Below, piece by piece: positions 39,001 through 47,131 of a stretch of DNA of 64,000 nt; within the stretch, counting starts at the first letter, position 1; every line of letters starts with the position of its first letter. Source of the DNA: Larus michahellis (lineage: Eukaryota; Chordata; Aves; Charadriiformes; Laridae). The notes beneath the pieces are model-generated. The model worked only from the letters and a program-made list of their open reading frames with translations. It had not been told where the DNA came from and did no database searches. The translations under genes and the position numbers were made by a program. The stretch lies in NCBI RefSeq assembly GCF_964199755.1, contig NC_133918.1:496001-560000 (forward strand). Direction: 5' to 3'.

Positions 39001-42000
39001 GCAAAATAAAGCTTTTTGGGGAAGACCAAAGGTGTGATACCAGTGGCTGAAGGAAAGCTTTGTTTCCCGACCATCATCTTTCCTTTCTGCTCCAGACTCT
39101 AAATCATATTGGTCCCATACGTTTAAATTAGCTCTTATTAATTAGTTTTAGCAACACCTGTTTCATTTGGGGACTGCGTGCACCCTATAGCTAGCTGGCC
39201 GATATTGAGCAGTGTTTGCTGGCTGGCCTTGCTACGCTAGAGGTGCTGCATTTTGGGAGCTGCGGCACTCTGGTGAATGGCTCCACTGATACCACGCCAT
39301 GGTGGGCACGCATGTGTCTTCACGTCTGCTCTGTTGCTTGCAGTGCTACACCAAGCAAGGACTGGAGCTGACAAGAGTAACGGTGATCAATTCTGACCTG
39401 AAAGTGGTATACGACACCTTCGTCAAACCAGACTCCAAGGTGGTGGACTATAACACCAGGTAAGGATGGAGGAGGATCTTCCCTGGGTCAGAGTCTGTGC
39501 TCAGAATCAGGAACTTGGGGGGAATGGCTGGGAGCACTTGTTGAAACTGCATTGACCACCGCTCCCTAATGGCTGAGACGCTTGGGGTCTTGAGGTGTTC
39601 CTTTAGCGAAGGAAGGCTTCCTTTCTGCTCTTGCTCTGCAGATTCTCAGGTGTGACAGAAGAGGACCTGGAGAACACTAGTATCACCCTGCGGGATGTCC
39701 AAGCTGTCCTACTGAACATGTTCAGTGCAGATACCATATTGATAGGCCACAGCTTGGAAAGTGACTTATTTGCACTAAAGGTAACTTGCATGTCTTGCAC
39801 GTACATCTCTCTCTGGTTCTTTCCCACCCTGGTGTGTGTTACACATCTCCTTTAAATTTAGGATCTCTTTATTTCCAAGAAGCAGGAGGACACAGTAGAT
39901 CTGTCGTGTCTCTGAGCCAGTGAGAAGCTGACTGTGTTGGAGGAGCAAGAGTGTGGGTCGCGTGTGTCACTCGTGCTGTCACCCCAGCTCTTAGTGACTG
40001 GTGCTGCCCAGGGTGACAGATCTCTAGAGGTGACTGGGGAGGGTGAACAGACCAGGGCTGGTTGGAAGGACACATCTCAAATTATTGGCCTTTCATCCCT
40101 GCCATGTGGTCAAGAATCCTCGCTTGGTGTCAGCCTCCTTTGACTGGCTTGAAGATGTGCTCAGCCAGGGTCAGGGCATGAAGAGGGGAGGCTCAGGGTC
40201 CCCTGCGCCCTCTGGGTGTCCCCAGTAGGTATTTTAGAAACAGGCAAAGCCTCTTGGTTGTCTCTGACACTGGAGATAATTCTCATGCTTTCTCTTCTAA
40301 TGTTAAGATGTGTGTTTTCTGTGAGTGGGGTTCTCTGCCTGGTTTGCTGTGATTTGTGGTGTTACTTTGATCAAGCTGTTTTGACCTTTCAGCTGTCTTG
40401 TTTCCTGCCTGGCCCTCATCAGTCTGAGCTGCACGTCTCTGCTCTCCTGCGAGGGAGGGCTGTCCTCTCCCCTTGCACTCTGAACGTAGATCCCCAGGGC
40501 ATTGTCCAGGGTCACCAAGAAAGCGTGTGGCTGGCAGGAGCTCAGTCTTTAGTCGGTGCTCACAGCCCAGAACTTCCTGCAGCCATTCTTTATCATGCAG
40601 CTCCTTCGATGAAGAAGCTGCGTCTGCCAACTCACGGCGGTGGTTTGGAAGCAGGAGGTTTTAATGCCTGCAAAGCGCTTTACCTCTCCATGGCACCCTT
40701 TATCCCAGCCTCTCAGGGAGTTCATCATCATCATAAAAAAATTATTTACAGTTTTATCAGCAGAGGATGACTGCGTTGGCCTCTTAGAGGCATGATTTTC
40801 TCTTAGTGTCGCAGACACTGCCAAGAGAACGAACCCGAGAGCAATATAGCAGAGGGTGACAGGCAGTGGCATGTCAAGCTGTAACGTCTGCAGGCTCTGG
40901 CAGTAAAGTCGACATCTCGCTAATGGCCATGGCAAGCTCCAAATGGTGATAGCATTTCAATTTTTATTTAAAGCTATATTATCCTGTTTCCTCAGTCTTC
41001 CTGATCTACATAAGTAATTATCATTGTGCCTGGGTGGGTGCCAAACTTGACTGCGCCCTACGAGGGATTATCCATAATGTTGGCAGTTTTATACTCCCAA
41101 GAGCGTAGCAGGTTGTTTCTGTTAAACTGCAGCTGTTCTCAGGCATTCACGGAGCTGGGCTATGAAACTATTAATGAGGAAGTTACGGATTGTCACGCGA
41201 CATTAGCTGGTGCCTAGGAAGAGTTGAGGCAGATGAGATGGGATTATCAGGGTCCTGCCTGAGTCATCCTGTGTCAAGACTTGCAGAGCCGTCTTTTGGT
41301 CAGGCATTCGGGTTTATCTCTTAGACCTTGCATTTTACTCCTGTAGAACCTTCGTCCGTGTTCCTTTAGCTCTCACTGAACATGTATTCTTCGCAACAGA
41401 GGATTAATCTTGTTTTAGCCCGAGAGTAAAAAAAATGGGTATTTAAAAGAAGACAGCTTACCCTGTGTTCATGGACTCTGCCAGATGTGCGGCGTAGGCA
41501 GCACGTTGACCTGATCAGCAGCTTCAGTTCCTCCGGCACGATGACACTTCAGACCTGGAGGACGGCAAGCCTCTTGCCTCTCCTGTGTGCCCAGGCACTT
41601 TGACTTGAACATGGGACCAGCCAGGGCCTGCCTCCCCATCCGCTGGGTAGTTCCTTATCCCCAGAAGCACAAGATCTTCTTGTCGCGTTCCATCCCTGTT
41701 AAGCCGGTGCTGGTTAAAAGCTTCCTGTTGACTCATTGCTGACGGACTGGAGGTTTTCAGGGTGGGTTGCGCCTTGAAGGTTAAGCCTTTTCCATAGAGG
41801 CAGCGTGGCGTACGATGGCTTAGGTACAGTTTTGACTTGCACATCCTTCCCGCTTGAGTTCACATCTTGAGAAGCAGTTGAAAAGCTATTAGAAGCTTTG
41901 TGGGGTCAACTGGTTCCTCGGCTGAGTTTCCCATTGTGAAAGACACTCTCAGAGGTGTGCCAGCTTCTCCAGGCCAGGGGATTAAGGAAACACCTGTCCT

Positions 42001-43254
42001 GTAGTTTGAGTTTTACAAACCGAATTAACCCTGAATTTCTGCTGCTTTGAAGGTGCAGTTAGGCGGGGCTTTGAGGGCAGGGATGTTGGCTGGCAGAGCT
42101 TTGGGAAGCCAGCGTGCACACGCACTTTAAGGGAGAGTCACCTTTAATTCAGCCAGAGCCTCTTGCAAGACTGGTTGGGTTGGAGCTTGGTGATAGCATT
42201 ACACAGAGCCTGACCGGAAGATTGCTTTAGCGTGGTTAATCCTAAGGAGTGTCCGTCCCTGTGGGAGAGGGAAAATAACTACCTTCCTTTCTGGCTCCCT
42301 CCCTCCAGCTTATCCATGGTACAGTGGTGGATACTGCGATCGTCTTTCCCCACCGGCTGGGTTTGCCTTACAAACGGGCTCTCCGGACGCTGATGGCAGA
42401 CTACCTCAAGCGCATCATCCAGGACAACGGTGAGAGCAAGGAGGAGCTGAGAGTGAGGGTCTGGTGTCCTGTCCCACCTGGAGGTGGGCTCCTTGGACCT
42501 GCTTTCTCCAAGGCCCCTCCTCTTGCTCCTCATCTTTCCTCCCTGCACAGTGTCTGGCAGTAGCTGTGAAGGGGCCAACACGTGAAGTCTCTGCCACAGA
42601 CAGTCTCAGTCTGAACCCTGCTCTGAGGGCCAGCAGCGCTTGCTTCTGCCCTCTCTGTGCGAAGTGGGGACCAGAGAAGTGGTGTGAGAAGGCCAGAGGT
42701 AGCTCTGTCAGGGCCATGCCATGCCCTCCCTTCTCTCTCTGGCAAACTGAGATTGGCCTTCCTGTTTGAAGCATGGCGTGTTCCTTTCCGTCTTCGAGTA
42801 CGGTGTAAACATACTGCTGGGGAAATGGAGGCCTCTCTAACCAGCTGTTCCGTAGCCTGAGGCCCTCAGGCTAGCAGGACTTCAGCCCTTAATTTAAACA
42901 AGGGAACAGCATCGGGCTGAAGTCCAGCAAAAAATGTGTTTGGTGGAAATTCTACTTAAAATCCATCAGTGTGGTTCACGGTGATCACCGAGGGACCTGT
43001 GGCTGCTGTGGCAGAGGGCAGTGAGCAGCGGGGCCAGCAGCATCAGGCAGGAGCTGCTCTCGGGAAGCCTTCCTCTGAGCGTCGTGCTGGGCGGGCAGCT
43101 GCCCTGCAGCAGAGGGGCTGCCGGGGCCCGGGTGGTAACGGCCGTCCTTGTCTTTCTGTCCCCAGTGGAAGGGCACGACTCCAGCGAGGATGCCAGAGCT
43201 TGCATGGAGCTGATGGTCTGGAAGATCAAAGAAGATGCTAAAGTGAAACGATGA
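3063..43254 (+). CDS. REXO1: REXO1, RNA exonuclease 1 homolog (16 coding exons)
   Basis: Nuclear DEDDh-family 3'-5' exonuclease, known in mammals as Elongin A-binding protein 1. Joining the 16 exons listed separately (first 3063-3225, last 43166-43254) gives 3678 bases and 1225 residues, close to the human length of about 1221. In order: an N-terminal CCCH-type zinc finger (about 13-37), a short coiled coil (88-121), a long Ser/Lys-rich acidic-basic disordered region (120-640), three KR-[RV]-[IA]-type motifs (670-795), the conserved REXO1 mid-domain (800-970), a Cys/His zinc-binding module (about 974-1036), and the exonuclease domain (1062-1225). The catalytic set is complete: D1068 and E1070 (LDCEM), D1151 (GHSLESD), H1200 and D1205 (GHDSSEDA). 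The ATG has G at -3. Every intron has GT-AG ends and every phase joins without a stop. Confidence 0.97.
7204..7208. repeat. Target-site duplication, left copy
   Basis: GATCT lies directly before the TG of the solo LTR and recurs at 7978-7982 directly after its CA. A 5-bp duplication is the expected mark of retroviral-type integration. Confidence 0.85.
7209..7977 (-). mobile_element. Solo LTR of an avian endogenous retrovirus
   Basis: A 769-bp unit starts TGTCGTGGTTT and ends AAACCAGGACA, so its ends form an imperfect inverted repeat of about 11 bases with TG...CA termini. It is flanked by the perfect 5-bp duplication GATCT. No gag, pol or env-like frame is present, so it is a solo LTR left by recombination between two LTRs. 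The minus strand resembles avian LTRs that begin TGTCCTGGTTT. On that strand an ATTAAA poly(A)-type signal lies at 7325-7330 near the 3' end, supporting minus orientation. An A/T-rich low-complexity stretch is inside at 7327-7395. A 5-bp duplication is most usual for ERVL-type elements; the family is not certain. Confidence 0.85.
7978..7982. repeat. Target-site duplication, right copy
   Basis: GATCT, identical to 7204-7208, immediately follows the CA end of the LTR. Confidence 0.85.
8760..8837. repeat. Two poly(T) runs
   Basis: T13 at 8760-8772 and T17 at 8821-8837 in REXO1 intron 1. On the minus strand they read as A tails, but no retrocopy body is recognisable beside them. Confidence 0.7.
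12878..12904. repeat. C14-T13 homopolymer junction
   Basis: Fourteen C are followed directly by thirteen T in intron 1 of REXO1. Length is likely to vary and may be misread in assembly. Confidence 0.85.
14331..14356. repeat. TG/TA dinucleotide repeat
   Basis: Alternating TGTGTATATATGTGCGTATATATA run in intron 1 of REXO1, imperfect microsatellite. Confidence 0.8.
14844..14903. repeat. Compound TG / AG / AT microsatellite
   Basis: About 60 bases of TG units, then AG units, then AT units, then A8, in intron 1 of REXO1. Such compound tracts are usually polymorphic. Confidence 0.85.
16243..16284. repeat. CAAAA-type simple repeat
   Basis: Tandem CAAAA and CAACAAAA units in intron 1 of REXO1, followed by an A/C-rich stretch to about 16318. 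Confidence 0.8.
17746..19523 (+). CDS. REXO1: REXO1 coding exon 2 (large, 1778 bp)
   Basis: Encodes residues 55-647. It opens with [19 protein letters not shown], typical of the REXO1 large second exon, then a charged helical stretch (88-121) with coiled-coil character. Three LEYxP motifs (148-152, 189-193, 222-226) follow. The rest is a long low-complexity region rich in Ser, Lys, Glu and Asp, with basic clusters that could act as nuclear localisation signals and acidic blocks near 550-600. The acceptor is TTTTACAG and the donor CAG|GTAATG. The single large exon holds nearly half of the protein, as in mammals. Confidence 0.96.
20235..20500 (+). repeat. CR1 LINE 3' end, sense, young copy
   Basis: CR1 ORF2 end and 3' UTR, 5' truncated, ending in a 'gattctatga' tail. 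Positions 20258-20500 align without gaps to 46887-47129 with four differences in 243 bases by eye (about 98% identity). Confidence 0.9.
21716..21790 (-). repeat. CR1 LINE 3' tip, antisense
   Basis: The stretch 'agaatcatggagcgg...gttggaagggaactta...catctagttccaacccc' is the reversed CR1 3' terminal segment common in avian genomes. It is short and diverged. Confidence 0.8.
22850..22907. repeat. A/C-rich low-complexity tract
   Basis: A13 followed by CAAACC/CCAAAA-type units up to 22907 in intron 2. It looks like simple-sequence DNA. No coding or RNA gene was recognised. Confidence 0.6.
23257..23358 (+). CDS. REXO1: REXO1 coding exon 3
   Basis: Encodes residues 648-681, phase 0 at both ends. 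It contains the first basic motif QKRRISHL (670-675 core). TTTTCCAG acceptor, AAT|GTAAGT donor. Confidence 0.94.
23359..25757 (+). other. REXO1: REXO1 intron 3
   Basis: GTAAGT to TGTGCAG. An A-rich run lies near 23884-23900. No repeat family or coding segment was recognised. Confidence 0.8.
25758..25950 (+). CDS. REXO1: REXO1 coding exon 4
   Basis: Encodes residues 682 to the first base of 746. It includes the conserved [18 protein letters not shown] stretch, a Gln/Ala-rich helix and the second basic motif [10 protein letters not shown] (728-733 core). This belongs to the Elongin A-binding region of the family. Donor AAA|GTAAGC. Confidence 0.95.
25951..26619 (+). other. REXO1: REXO1 intron 4
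   Basis: 669 bases, GTAAGC to TTCTTGCAG. Nothing recognisable inside. Confidence 0.8.
26620..26783 (+). CDS. REXO1: REXO1 coding exon 5
   Basis: Encodes residues 746-800. It is Ser/Thr-rich and ends with the third basic motif [12 protein letters not shown] (791-795 core). Phase 1 in, phase 0 out, donor CAG|GTAAGT. Confidence 0.94.
26784..28692 (+). other. REXO1: REXO1 intron 5
   Basis: GTAAGT to TCTCTAG. AT-rich in the middle. A 40-codon open stretch at about 27979-28110 has no recognised family and is treated as chance. Otherwise nothing found. Confidence 0.75.
28693..28830 (+). CDS. REXO1: REXO1 coding exon 6
   Basis: Encodes residues 801-846, including [20 protein letters not shown] and [14 protein letters not shown], a strongly conserved block of the REXO1 mid-domain. 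The donor is the weaker AAG|GTCTGT. Confidence 0.95.
28831..29802 (+). other. REXO1: REXO1 intron 6
   Basis: 972 bases, GTCTGT to GTTTGCAG. A short T run lies at about 29687-29699. No other structure seen. Confidence 0.8.
29803..29926 (+). CDS. REXO1: REXO1 coding exon 7
   Basis: Encodes residues 847 to the first base of 888: [20 protein letters not shown] then [17 protein letters not shown], conserved REXO1 mid-domain. The donor ACA|GTACGT was chosen because only it keeps the frame into exon 8. Confidence 0.93.
29927..31021 (+). other. REXO1: REXO1 intron 7
   Basis: 1095 bases, GTACGT to CGCTGCAG, with short T runs near 30157 and 30367. Nothing else recognised. Confidence 0.8.
31022..31135 (+). 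CDS. REXO1: REXO1 coding exon 8
   Basis: Encodes residues 888-926 ([20 protein letters not shown] then KTSFTLNR), conserved mid-domain. Phase 1 in and out, donor CAG|GTAAGA. Confidence 0.94.
31136..32314 (+). other. REXO1: REXO1 intron 8
   Basis: 1179 bases, GTAAGA to TGTGCAG. Nothing recognisable inside. Confidence 0.8.
32315..32452 (+). CDS. REXO1: REXO1 coding exon 9
   Basis: Encodes residues 926-972: [20 protein letters not shown] then [20 protein letters not shown]. This is the segment directly before the zinc-binding module. Donor ACT|GTAAGC. Confidence 0.95.
32453..34503 (+). other. REXO1: REXO1 intron 9
   Basis: 2051 bases, GTAAGC to TTAAAG. It holds a GT microsatellite and the 55-bp tandem duplication at 33100-33198. 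Nothing else recognised. Confidence 0.8.
33059..33198. repeat. GT microsatellite and 55-bp-period tandem duplication
   Basis: GT units at 33059-33080 are followed by a 44-base unit at 33100-33143 that recurs without a mismatch at 33155-33198. The copies are separated by GTGTGTGTGTG. Perfect identity suggests a recent duplication, perhaps slippage through the GT tract, or an assembly artefact. Confidence 0.9.
34504..34617 (+). CDS. REXO1: REXO1 coding exon 10
   Basis: Encodes residues 972-1010, starting [20 protein letters not shown], with Cys and His residues spaced as in the zinc-binding module that precedes the nuclease in REXO1-type proteins. The acceptor TTCTTAAAG is somewhat atypical in its last bases. 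Donor GAG|GTATAT. Confidence 0.95.
34618..35271 (+). other. REXO1: REXO1 intron 10
   Basis: 654 bases. It contains a short CTG repeat (34778-34792) and an A run at about 34887-34901. Nothing else seen. Confidence 0.75.
35272..35345 (+). CDS. REXO1: REXO1 coding exon 11
   Basis: Encodes residues 1010-1034 ([20 protein letters not shown] then CQVAK). It completes the Cys-rich module. Phase 1 in, phase 0 out, donor AAA|GTAAGA. Confidence 0.95.
35346..38858 (+). other. REXO1: REXO1 intron 11
   Basis: 3.5 kb, GTAAGA to TCTTTAAG. It contains T32 at 35994-36025 and ends in a long pyrimidine tract (T16 at 38836-38851) just before the exon 12 acceptor. No other repeats recognised. Confidence 0.8.
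35994..36025. repeat. Poly(T) run of 32
   Basis: Thirty-two consecutive T in REXO1 intron 11. Read on the minus strand it is a pure A32. No retrocopy body is evident next to it. Confidence 0.85.
38859..38969 (+). CDS. REXO1: REXO1 coding exon 12 (exonuclease motif I)
   Basis: Encodes residues 1035-1071: [20 protein letters not shown] then [17 protein letters not shown]. It supplies the metal-binding D1068 and E1070 of the DEDD core. The acceptor follows a T16 tract. Donor ATG|GTGGGT. Confidence 0.96.
38970..39343 (+). other. REXO1: REXO1 intron 12
   Basis: 374 bases, GTGGGT to GCTTGCAG. Nothing recognisable inside. Confidence 0.8.
39344..39459 (+). CDS. REXO1: REXO1 coding exon 13
   Basis: Encodes residues 1072 to the second base of 1110: [20 protein letters not shown] then [18 protein letters not shown]. 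These are the first strands of the exonuclease fold. Donor AG|GTAAGG. Confidence 0.96.
39642..39780 (+). CDS. REXO1: REXO1 coding exon 14 (exonuclease motif II)
   Basis: Encodes residues 1110-1156 with [20 protein letters not shown] and [13 protein letters not shown]1151 is the second catalytic aspartate. Phase 2 in, phase 0 out, donor AAG|GTAACT. Confidence 0.96.
39781..42308 (+). other. REXO1: REXO1 intron 14
   Basis: 2.5 kb, GTAACT to CCCTCCAG. No known repeat or coding segment was recognised. Confidence 0.8.
42309..42429 (+). CDS. REXO1: REXO1 coding exon 15
   Basis: Encodes residues 1157 to the first base of 1197: [20 protein letters not shown] then [20 protein letters not shown]. This is the helical part of the exonuclease domain. 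Donor ACG|GTGAGA. Confidence 0.96.
42430..43165 (+). other. REXO1: REXO1 intron 15
   Basis: 736 bases, GTGAGA to GTCCCCAG. Nothing recognisable inside. Confidence 0.8.
43166..43254 (+). CDS. REXO1: REXO1 coding exon 16 (exonuclease motif III, stop)
   Basis: Encodes residues 1197-1225 and the TGA stop: [20 protein letters not shown] then [10 protein letters not shown]1200 and D1205 complete the DEDDh site. The basic C-terminal end matches the family. Confidence 0.96.
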
Positions 43255-43304
43255 CTTGCGCTTTCTCTCTCTCCTCTTCCTCCTCCACCTCTTTGAAGCA
43301 GTGC

Positions 43305-43310
43305 AATAAA
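43305..43310 (+). terminator. REXO1: REXO1 proximal poly(A) signal
   Basis: AATAAA begins 50 bases after the REXO1 stop. Use of this site gives a 3' UTR of only about 70 bases. The downstream sequence is only modestly GT-rich. Confidence 0.65.
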
Positions 43311-46094
43311 TGCTCAGAGTAACACTGTCCACCCGTACGCAGCAGCATGCTACCCCAGGCTCCCCGGGCACTCACAGGTATCTATGGGAATTCAGGACTG
43401 CTGCTGGCGCAGCTGAACGGCACCAGCTCACTGCTTGCAGGTCCCTGTGGCCAGGTAGTGGCTCTCAGATCCTCTTGACTCCACCCGAGGGATATTCTGT
43501 GGTACAACACTTGCCTTGTAGGCACGGCAAGGTGGTTTTGAGTAGCGCAACCAGAGAGAACTTCTTGGCTCCTAGGAGAAGCTTTTAGAGGTAGGTTGGA
43601 TACGTGCAGAAGGATCTTTCTGGTTCAGTTAAAGGTAGATCTTTTTCTTTTTTTTTTTTTTTTTTCCCAAATGTAACTTAAATTGCCTCTGTCCTCCAAG
43701 GCTGGTAGATTCCCGCAGAGTTTGGCGATGGGGGGGGAAATGGCAGAAAGTTGGGCAGGAAGCTGTAGAGCGAGTGGATTGTGGAGCTGGAGTGTGAATG
43801 GCAAGCGAGGGGTGGCCAGAGCGGAGGCTGAAGCCATCAGGGAGGAGATCCTAGTGCAGTTCTGCTGCAGAGGGGAAAGCCAGAGCTGTGGGAGAGGGAG
43901 GCCATCTCCGAGAGCACGTAGTGGGAGCAGCAGGTCGGAGAGGAATGAGATGGGGTTGGGGAATTACCACCTGCTGCGACCCAGGTGATCTCTTCAGTGA
44001 GGGCCGGCATCCTGGTTCTGCAGCCTCTGCAAAAGGGGGAAACCACGATGTCGGTCCTTGCCCAGACCTCAGGGAGCTGCGGTGAGGCAAGGGACAGCGG
44101 GACTGGGACAAGCTGGGCTCCCAGAGCCGAGCGGCAAATTGCAGCCTTCCAGGGGAGGACAGTGGGAAGAGCAGGCATCGTGTCTCTGCGGGTTAGGACA
44201 AGCTGTCCATCCCCTCACCCTGAGCTTCCAGCATGTCTCCAGCAAGCTCGTATGTAGGGATCAAGGTTTTTTGGGGGGACCCAGGTGCAGCTCAGATTCC
44301 GCCTAAGGGTGGCCCCTGGCACTCTGCGGGACTCCCCACCGCTCTGTCCCTGGCGGCAGGGACTTGATGCAGGCAAGAGCAAAAGCAATAGGCAGAAATT
44401 ACTATTTTAAACTAGTTTACGCGTTGCGTGTTTACGCGTTGACAGACCCAGTTACTGTCTGTCTGGGCCCTGGACAAAAGCAATGTCGGGAGTGTCCCTG
44501 TCACACTGGTGGTGGCTGGGGCAGGAGCACGGGCAGCCAGGGTGGCTCTGGTGGCCGCTCTCTGCCCAGGCTCCCTTGCTGTCGGGGGAACAAGAGAGCT
44601 GATGGAAACAGCCCCTGAGAAACGAGGTCTCTTCGCTGAGGTCCAGGCAGCAGCTTTGCCCCCTTGTTAGAGCAGCGATCGCCTCGCCCCCCCCAAGGCG
44701 GGACGGACACCGCTTCCCGCGGTGCTGGTGGTGCCAGCCCCGCATCCCCGGCACGGGCTGGTTGTGTTGCTCCAGTGGCAGTGGGGCAGGGGAGCTGCTG
44801 CGTTTTGGTTCCTGTCGGAGCTGGGTCTGGCTCGCTCCTCTGTAACCCACCGCCAGCGCTGGGCTCAGAGTCTGGGGACGCCCCCGGCATGTCCTGGTGA
44901 CCTGTCCCCGCTCTGTGCCCAGCATGGTGGTGGGGAATGTGGGACTGGGCTGTGTGCCACGGGCAGGGGTGTCCTGCTCGGGCCCCTCTGCCTGGGCCAG
45001 AGGGTGCTGGTACAGCACAAGCCCTGGGGGGCTGTCCCCGTCCCACTGCTGTCCTCAGAGGCGAGGAGGTGGCTTCCAGCGCCAGACCTCTGCCAGGCTC
45101 TCCTGAAGCCACCAGGAGAAGTGGGGACTGTGAAGGCTCCTGTTATAGCTGAGCCCTTCTGTGTTGCCTCCGGCAGGCAGTGGCACGGGCTCCCAGCGTT
45201 ACCCCAGATTTTAGGCCACGCAGCTCCCTGCCGGCCCCAGCGCTCTGTGGGGTACGTCGCATCCCGCTCTCCTTGCAGCCCGCCTTTGCCAAGCGCTGCA
45301 GCCGCCTCCTTCCCTGCCGTGGGGCTTCCAGGTGAAGCAGCCTCGGGACACCCTGTCCTGTCCCCCTCTCCCGTCGCCTGCAGGGAACGGTGCTGTTCCT
45401 GCCCAGGCTGTGGGAGAGACGGAGAGAGAGTTCAGTGCTTCCTAACCAGGGAGGGAAGGTTTGTTCCTGCTTCTGCCTCTTTCCCTTATTTATCCCCCCG
45501 TTTCTCTTCACCCCTGGCTGCAGCAACGGAGCGTACCCGGAGCAGCCCACCGGTGTCTACCGTTAGATTTCAAAGCTGGCTCTTGCCCCGGGGTTCCCCT
45601 GTTACTCGACAGGCAATTCCAGCTCCCCGGCCCTCTCCCACAGCAGCTGCCTTCCCTGGAAAAGCCGTCCCATTTCTAATGTGGACCCAGAGTGCTGTGT
45701 CCTGCTTGGGGAGCTGGTTGCATGGCTTCATCCCAGCGCCTGGGCTTGGGCACAACAGAACACGGCTGCAGGGTGCATTCCTCCAGGCGTGAGTCCTGCC
45801 AGGCCAGGGGACCACGGCCATTCCCCCTTCCTTTCCCTACAGTTCGGCCGGGACCCCTTAAAATGAGGTGGTTTTCTGGGGGGAGGCTGCCTGTCTTGTG
45901 GGGTCTTGGTGGGAGAACGGACCGCTTCCACCCGTGCTGTCGGTGTGGGTCAGAGCAAGCATCGGACCCACGGGCTGCAATCGCCTCCACCCCCTGGGAC
46001 CCGTAACACTGTAAAACCAGAGGTTTGTGGTTGGTAAGAGGTTTTGGGGTTGTACATAACTATTGTAACCTGTAACTTTTTTGTAATTGTTTTT
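43311..46094 (+). other. REXO1: Possible long REXO1 3' UTR
   Basis: GC-rich stretch between two poly(A) signals, with a T run at 43650-43667. Long open frames here (for example about 44722-45792) are a by-product of high GC and show no protein family. It is most simply read as an extended 3' UTR that ends at the distal signal. An independent transcript is possible. Confidence 0.5.
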
Positions 46095-46100
46095 AATAAA
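46032..46100 (+). terminator. Distal poly(A) signal with UGUA cluster
   Basis: AATAAA at 46095-46100 is preceded within 50 bases by four TGTA elements (46051, 46064, 46071, 46083), the binding motif of cleavage factor I. A GT-rich stretch follows. This is an unusually complete polyadenylation site on the + strand. It is assigned to REXO1 because no other gene is seen between. Confidence 0.7.
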
Positions 46101-46529
46101 AGAGTGTTGACTAGACGCATGCTCCTGAGTCTGGGTCTGCTCTGCCTGCGGCCGCGTCGAAAACAGTGGGTGCTGGAGCCATCCCGGAGGTGGGGAGGGC
46201 CTGGGCAGCCTCCCCCGGAGCATCCCCTCGACTTGCAGCCGCTGTTATTTCCTCCGTGTCCTCCCGGGGTGGCTCTGCAGCGGGGCCTGGCCTTCCCAGC
46301 CTGCCAGGGCGAGCCCAGGAGTGGGAGGAAAGGGGTCAAACCCAGTGCCACTCGGTGGCTGCAAAAATCCAACCCAACACCCTGGGAGTGCGAGATGAGG
46401 TGACGGCTGCGGTGCCTGGGGTGGTGTGGGCCGTGTCCTCGCTCAGTGCAAACCTCTTTCTTCTTGGGTGTCAGTGGGGGGGAGAAGCTCCACACGCCCC
46501 GGCACCGTGCCCTGGCAGCCCAGAAACCC

Positions 46530-47131
46530 CCCGCAGCCTGGGCTGCATCCCCAGCAGCGTGGGCAGGGGGGCGAGGGGGGGATTCTGCCCCTCTGCTCCG
46601 CTCGGGGGAGACCCCCCTGCAGTGCTGCCTCCAGCCCCGGGGCACCGACAGCAGAAGGACACGGAGCTGTTGGAGCGGGGCCAGAGGAGGCCCCGGAGAT
46701 GCTGGGAGGGCTGGAGCCCCTCTGCTGGGAGGACAGGCTGAGAGAGCTGGGGGGGTTCAGCCTGGAGAAGAGAAGGCTCCGCGGAGACCTTCCAGCCCCT
46801 TCCAGGCCCTAAAGGGGCTCCAGGAAAGCTGGGGAGGGGCTCTGGAGCAGGGAGGGGAGCCACAGGACAAGGGGGAAGGGTTTGAAACTGGAAGAGGGGA
46901 GATTGAGATGAGATGTGAGGCAGAAATTGTTTGCTGTGAGGGTGGTGAGCCCCTGGCCCAGGTTGCCCAGAGAAGCTGTGGCTGCCCCATCCCTGGAGGG
47001 GTTCAAGGCCAGGTTGGCCGGGGCTTGGAGCAACCTGGGCTGGTGGGAGGTGTCCCTGCCCAGGGCAGGGGGTGCCACTGGGTGGGCTTTAGGGTCCCTT
47101 CCCACACAAACCAGTCTGTGATTCCATGATT
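46530..47131 (+). repeat. CR1 LINE, sense, young copy
   Basis: ORF2 C-terminal part and 3' UTR of CR1. It includes the 'acacggagctgttggagcgg' and 'ggttcagcctggagaagaga' blocks and ends in 'gattccatgattct'. The 5' limit is approximate. Its last 243 bases differ from those of the copy at 20258-20500 at four positions by eye. Confidence 0.88.

Noticed and set aside
44722-45792. 356-codon open frame on + strand after REXO1
   Set aside because: It begins at a GTG rather than an ATG, has GC-driven composition rich in Pro/Ser/Gly, and shows no domain. It lies in the likely 3' UTR.
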